Assembly: GCA_040005635.1 (NCBI GenBank) | Contig: JBDTYM010000087.1 | Coordinates: forward strand, 1 to 16,230 | Direction: 5' to 3' | DNA: 16,230 nt | Origin: Dokdonella_A sp040005635 | GTDB lineage: Bacteria > Pseudomonadota > Gammaproteobacteria > Xanthomonadales > Rhodanobacteraceae | Part shown: one piece after another, positions 13,085 through 16,230 of the stretch | Layout: the number at the start of each line of letters is the position of its first letter | Numbering within the stretch: position 1 is the stretch's first letter | Notes under the pieces: model-generated | The model's database searches: none | What the model saw: the letters and a program-made list of their open reading frames with translations, nothing else | What the model was told of the DNA's origin: nothing | Program-made: the position numbers and the translations under genes

Positions 13085-15421
13085 ATGTCCTTCAGACTTG
13101 CCGTGTTGCTCCTGTCGACTGCCGCTCTGGCGCCTGCCGCGATCGCGCAGGCTCACAGCGGCCATCCCTCGCCGCCGCGCCTGCAGCCGGTCACGCTCAG
13201 CGGCACCGGCACGTGCTCGCCCGACGGTCTGTGCCTCGCGGTGACCCTCGCGCTGGCCGATCCGTCCAATCCGCAAGCCTGCGGCAGCCAGACCAGCATC
13301 GTCGCCGATGTCGGCGACCAGATTTCATGGTGCTACACGCTGACCAACAACAGCACGCAGACCGTCAGCTGGCAGACCTTGTCCGACAGCGTCAACGGCA
13401 CGCTGTTCTCCGAGTTCCAACAGGCGATGGCGCCGGGGCAGAGCCTCCAGTACGTCAACCTCGCGATTGCCGGCACCGTCATCGACACCGACGTCAGCGC
13501 AACCTGGAGCGCCAGCGTGGCGCGGCCGAGCTACACCTTCGACGATAGCGTCGCCTACGACTTCATCGATGCCAGCGACGCCACCTTGCTCGACCAGAGC
13601 GGCGGCTTTCCGTCCGGCCGCACCGCAGCGGTGCAGGCGCCGTTCCCGATCAACTTCTTCGGCACCGTCACCGACCAGCTGTGCATCGGCGCAAACGGAG
13701 CGATCGAGATCGGCACCACGATCTGCGCGATCCCGATGACCTACGCATTCCCGGCGACGTATTTCGACATGGCGATCGCGCCGGCGTGGAGCGGCTACAC
13801 CGACAGCGTGGGTTCGATCTACACCAAGACGCTCGGCAGCACGCCGGGGCAGCGCCAGTTCGTCGTCGAATGGAAGGACATGCAACTGGACTTCCCGACC
13901 CTGCCGGGCTTCACCTTCGAAGTCGTCATGGACGAGGCGAGCGGCACGTATCGGTTCCAGTACCAGTCGACAGGCGATGGCTCGGGCGCTTTCGGCGATG
14001 CGGGCAGCCAGGCCGTATCGGGCCTGCAGGTCGATACGACCACGGGGCTGCAGTATTCCTACTTCACGCCGACGCTGACACCGGGCAAGGCGATCCTGTG
14101 GACGCCGCAACAACCCGACGCGTTGTCGACCAGCGCCAGTGTGCACGCCGACATCGGTGCCGCGCAGCTGGCCCTGCCGATCACCGAGATGGACGCGCAG
14201 GCGGCCGTCGGTATCCGCATCACGCAGCCGCTGGTGATCGGCAACGCCGGCAACCGCGCACTGACGTGGAATGCCGGCGAGTATCCGCCCGCCGCGGTGG
14301 CGCCGCTGTCGCGGCGCGCGATCGAAGCACCGGATGCGGTCCGACTCGCCACGATCGGCCAGCGTCATCCAGCGCAAGCGCCTTCGACGTATCCGTCGCG
14401 ATTGCCCTCCGCGCGCTCGCTGCTCGGCGAACTCGGACTGCCGGCGTATGCCGTGCAGGTGACGCAGGGCGGCACGCTGCAGGACTTCATCCGATTCGAT
14501 GTGTTCAATCCGGGTCAGGTTCAGGCGACCGTGATCGCACCGGACCTGTTCGCATCGAACGTGAACATCTCAGGCGGTGACTTCGTCGACAACGACTTCA
14601 GCCGCGAGTGGATGCTCGATTTCTTCAACCTGCTCTATACGTTCGACACGACCACCGGAGCGAAGACCCTGGTCGGCTGGCCGGTACCGCAGATGATCCA
14701 GGCGAATGAGCAGTGGTGGGGCACGTCGTGGGATCCGGCAACCGGCAACTTCTATGCGGTCAGCAATGCCAGCAATGGCTGGTCCGGCCTGTACTCGATC
14801 GATCTCACCACCGCGGCGGCGACGTTCATCGGGCAGATCGACATCGGCATGCAGACCAGCGTCGTCGACATCGCGGTCGACCAGAACGGCCTGATGTACG
14901 GCCTCGACACGGTCAACGACGCCTTGCTCGCGATCGACAAGAGCAGCGGCGCGGCCACCGTCGTCGGCCTCCTCGGCATCGATGCGTCGTACGCGCAAAG
15001 CATGAAGTTCGACCGCTCGACCGGCACGCTGTACTGGATGTCCTACGACGTCAGCGGCGCCGGCGCGGTCGCGACGATCGATCCCGTCACCGGCGCGGCG
15101 ACCCCCGCAGTGCCGACCGGCAACGGCCGCGAACTGGTCGCCTTCGCAATCGCCAAGGCCGGCGGCGACTGCACACAACCGCTCGACGCCGCGTGGCTGA
15201 CGCTGGAAACCACTTCGGGCACGGCGCAGCCGGGCGATCCATACGGCCTCTACACAGTCGACTTCGACGCGACGAACCTTGCGGCCGGCGAATACGACGC
15301 GACGATCTGCGTCTTCAGCAACGACCCGGCGTACCGCACGCACCCGGCCGCCGTGCCGGTGCATTTCAACGTAGCGCCCGGCGACAACGACGCGATCTTC
15401 AGCGACGGCTTCGACGGCTGA
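13085..15421 (+). CDS. Secreted multidomain beta-rich protein B with IFSDGFD tail, paralog of A
   Basis: Encodes 778 residues of unknown function. A signal peptide (1 to ~22; LAVLLLSTAALAPAAIAQA) is followed by the same order of parts as residues ~245-969 of protein A: a cysteine-bearing Ig-like region (~44-145; CLAVTLALADP, CYTLTNNS), a domain with APFPINFFG, LCIGANGAIEIG, MAIAPAWSGY and FVVEWKDM (~156-341), an Ig-like segment (ITQPLVIGNAGNRALTWN, ~378-395), a propeller-like region (~458-690; IRFDVFNPG, LYSIDLTTAAATFIG, MYGLDTVNDALLAIDKSSG) and a final Ig-like domain (~695-762). It ends DNDAIFSDGFDG. It lacks the extra N-terminal domain and glycine linker of A. The ATG at 13085 is preferred because the signal peptide starts there; longer in-frame starts at 12950 or 13031 would bury it. 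The Shine-Dalgarno is weak. Confidence 0.87.
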   Translation: MSFRLAVLLLSTAALAPAAIAQAHSGHPSPPRLQPVTLSGTGTCSPDGLCLAVTLALADPSNPQACGSQTSIVADVGDQISWCYTLTNNSTQTVSWQTLSDSVNGTLFSEFQQAMAPGQSLQYVNLAIAGTVIDTDVSATWSASVARPSYTFDDSVAYDFIDASDATLLDQSGGFPSGRTAAVQAPFPINFFGTVTDQLCIGANGAIEIGTTICAIPMTYAFPATYFDMAIAPAWSGYTDSVGSIYTKTLGSTPGQRQFVVEWKDMQLDFPTLPGFTFEVVMDEASGTYRFQYQSTGDGSGAFGDAGSQAVSGLQVDTTTGLQYSYFTPTLTPGKAILWTPQQPDALSTSASVHADIGAAQLALPITEMDAQAAVGIRITQPLVIGNAGNRALTWNAGEYPPAAVAPLSRRAIEAPDAVRLATIGQRHPAQAPSTYPSRLPSARSLLGELGLPAYAVQVTQGGTLQDFIRFDVFNPGQVQATVIAPDLFASNVNISGGDFVDNDFSREWMLDFFNLLYTFDTTTGAKTLVGWPVPQMIQANEQWWGTSWDPATGNFYAVSNASNGWSGLYSIDLTTAAATFIGQIDIGMQTSVVDIAVDQNGLMYGLDTVNDALLAIDKSSGAATVVGLLGIDASYAQSMKFDRSTGTLYWMSYDVSGAGAVATIDPVTGAATPAVPTGNGRELVAFAIAKAGGDCTQPLDAAWLTLETTSGTAQPGDPYGLYTVDFDATNLAAGEYDATICVFSNDPAYRTHPAAVPVHFNVAPGDNDAIFSDGFDG

Positions 15422-15432
15422 GTGCGCGAAGC

Positions 15433-15457
15433 GCGCGGCGCTTTCGCAGCGCCGCGC
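15433..15457 (+). terminator. Strong hairpin 11 bases after the gene B stop
   Basis: GCGCGGCGCT (15433-15442) and AGCGCCGCGC (15448-15457) form a perfect 10-bp stem with loop TTCGC. No T-tract follows, so it more likely protects the 3' end or causes pausing before the true terminator at 15503. Confidence 0.5.
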
Positions 15458-15468
15458 ACAGTTGAAGG

Positions 15469-15493
15469 CATCGGCTTGACTCCCAGGCCGATG
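15469..15493 (+). other. Second hairpin in the gene B 3' region
   Basis: CATCGGC (15469-15475) pairs with GCCGATG (15487-15493) across an 11-base loop. It lies between the first hairpin and the T-tract terminator. Confidence 0.4.
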
Positions 15494-15502
15494 TCCGCCC
15501 AG

Positions 15503-15532
15503 AGGCGCCCGCTTCGTGCGGGCGCCTTTTTT
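15503..15532 (+). terminator. Rho-independent terminator of gene B
   Basis: Perfect 10-bp stem AGGCGCCCGC (15503-15512) / GCGGGCGCCT (15518-15527), loop TTCGT, followed by a run of six T (15527-15532), then A and three more T. This is a textbook intrinsic terminator and the only clear one in the window. Confidence 0.93.
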
Positions 15533-15588
15533 ATTTCGTGAGTTTTATTTGGTGAGCCTGCTGAGCGGGTGGAGCGTCGAGCGCGATA

Positions 15589-15614
15589 CGCTTCGTCGTT
15601 GCTGCGACGAAGCG
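15589..15614. other. Perfect 10-bp hairpin downstream of the terminator
   Basis: CGCTTCGTCG (15589-15598) pairs with CGACGAAGCG (15605-15614) around loop TTGCTG. There is no T-tract on either strand. It could be a terminator remnant for leftward transcription, or a REP-like unit. Confidence 0.45.
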
Positions 15615-15910
15615 GATTGAGCGGCTTTCGCAGGCAGCGGATTGCCGATCTGTTGCCTGGCGTCATGCGCGGGGGTTGCGCAGCGCGGCCGTCGGAAAAT
15701 GCACCCCGAAGGGATTGCGATTGGGTGCAGCTACGCGAATTGTCAACTTACGTGCAAAGCTGCAACGAGCCTGTCGCACGGGACGGGTAAGTCTGCTAGA
15801 TATCCGGGCACGCGAAGGGGCGCTGGCGTGGGGAGGCGGGAGTCAATTCCGATTGGAGTTGTCGGTCGAGTGCCTCGTTGGAGGACCGGGGTGTTGCGGG
15901 ATGCCTGCGA
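15615..15910. other. Stretch without a recognisable gene
   Basis: About 300 bases of lower GC than the genes to the left. Open frames cross it but none has a family resemblance, a ribosome site or a plausible composition. I see no RNA gene. Confidence 0.4.
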
Positions 15911-15991
15911 GATTGGATTGAGGTTGCCGAGCCATGGTCGGCCTTTGGAGAACGCAGTGGAATCATCTTCCGCAGGTGACGTCTGGTTGAT

Positions 15992-16166
15992 CGGTGAAGA
16001 CACACTCTTCGCAGTGTGCGTGGCTGCCGGAAAGGGCGTAAGTAAATGTACCTGGAACCATTTCCTTGGAACCATTTCCTTGATGATCAGCCCGGTGAGG
16101 ACACACTCGTCGCGGCGTATGCGCCTGCCGGAAAGCGCGTAGGAAAATGGATCCAGACCCTTTCTT
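15992..16166 (+). repeat. Imperfect direct repeat of ~75 bp (15992-16067 and 16093-16166)
   Basis: Both copies begin CGGTGARGACACACTC and share CTGCCGGAAAG and a run near ACCNTTTCTT at the end. Identity is roughly 75-80% by eye, with small gaps. These are the DNA of the duplicated EDTL...AGK fragments. Confidence 0.65.
16054..16081 (+). repeat. Perfect 14-bp tandem duplication
   Basis: GGAACCATTTCCTT occurs twice without a gap (16054-16067, 16068-16081). Because 14 is not a multiple of 3, it shifts the reading frame. It joins the end of the first ~75-bp copy to the lead-in of the second. Confidence 0.85.
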
Positions 16167-16230
16167 CAATAGACTCTTCTGATATCTGGACTGCCTTCGG
16201 GGACGCTGAATGTCTGCCAACATAGAGCGC

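Larger units (their letters stand above)
15911..16225 (+). pseudogene. Tandemly duplicated, decayed coding fragments
   Basis: Similar peptide fragments recur in different frames. WSAFGE (frame of 15911, stop at 15977-15979) resembles WTAFGD near 16187. GEDTLFAVCVAAGKGVSK (from ~15994) resembles GEDTLVAAYAPAGKRVGK (from 16094). The last fragment runs in one frame from ATG 16046 (starting MYLEPFPWNHFL) to TAG 16223-16225 and gives 59 residues ending FGDAECLPT. It has no good ribosome site. The pattern fits partial tandem duplication of one gene followed by frameshifts. The family is not recognised. A short real gene at 16046-16225 cannot be excluded. Confidence 0.4.

Overview
The window is high-GC gammaproteobacterial chromosome. 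It most resembles the Xanthomonadales/Lysobacterales (Rhodanobacteraceae/Dokdonella-like). The reasons are the conserved block wrbA-DUF2069 divergent from yihY-tlpA-acyP-pseudouridine synthase, and large secreted proteins ending in a short DxIFxDGFD-type tail, which I associate from memory with that order. The lineage call is an inference and has not been checked against a database.

Layout. (1) 1-2200 is an accessory strip of lower and uneven GC (61-120 has only 23 G/C in 60 bases). It holds a small DUF7674-like protein, a YefM/YoeB-type toxin-antitoxin pair with a palindromic operator, and a GNAT acetyltransferase of the phosphinothricin/methionine sulfoximine type. Two copies of a ~195-bp repeat follow the stop codons of two unrelated genes here, and traces of attC-like core sites suggest a decayed integron cassette array. 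(2) 2317-6183 is housekeeping DNA. WrbA and a DUF2069 membrane protein are coupled on the minus strand. Divergent from them is a tight plus-strand operon: YihY-type membrane protein, periplasmic TlpA-like thioredoxin, acylphosphatase and RsuA/RluB-family pseudouridine synthase. (3) 6296-15532 is the most distinctive part. A TrmB-type/LuxR-type hybrid regulator is followed by a 969-aa secreted multidomain protein (A). Next come a CadC-like transmembrane regulator (OmpR-type winged helix, one membrane span, large periplasmic TPR-like domain) and a 778-aa secreted protein (B) that is a clear paralog of A. (4) 15422-16230 holds a cluster of strong hairpins, including an excellent Rho-independent terminator at 15503-15532. 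After that comes lower-GC DNA with tandemly duplicated, decayed coding fragments.

How the parts may work together (inference). The A / membrane regulator / B arrangement looks like a dedicated surface or secreted-protein locus. The membrane regulator would sense something in the periplasm and bind DNA through an OmpR-type domain. In the 328-bp gap between that regulator and gene B lie two separate sets of three heptamers, each repeated at exact 11-bp spacing. That is the geometry expected for tandem OmpR/PhoB- or SARP-type winged-helix binding. Gene A instead has a 30-bp extended palindrome upstream, next to the TrmB/LuxR hybrid gene. The regulator gene itself has no recognisable Shine-Dalgarno and starts immediately after a perfect 9-bp hairpin with a GTAA loop. 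These regulatory signals and the shared C-terminal tail are the observations most worth following up.
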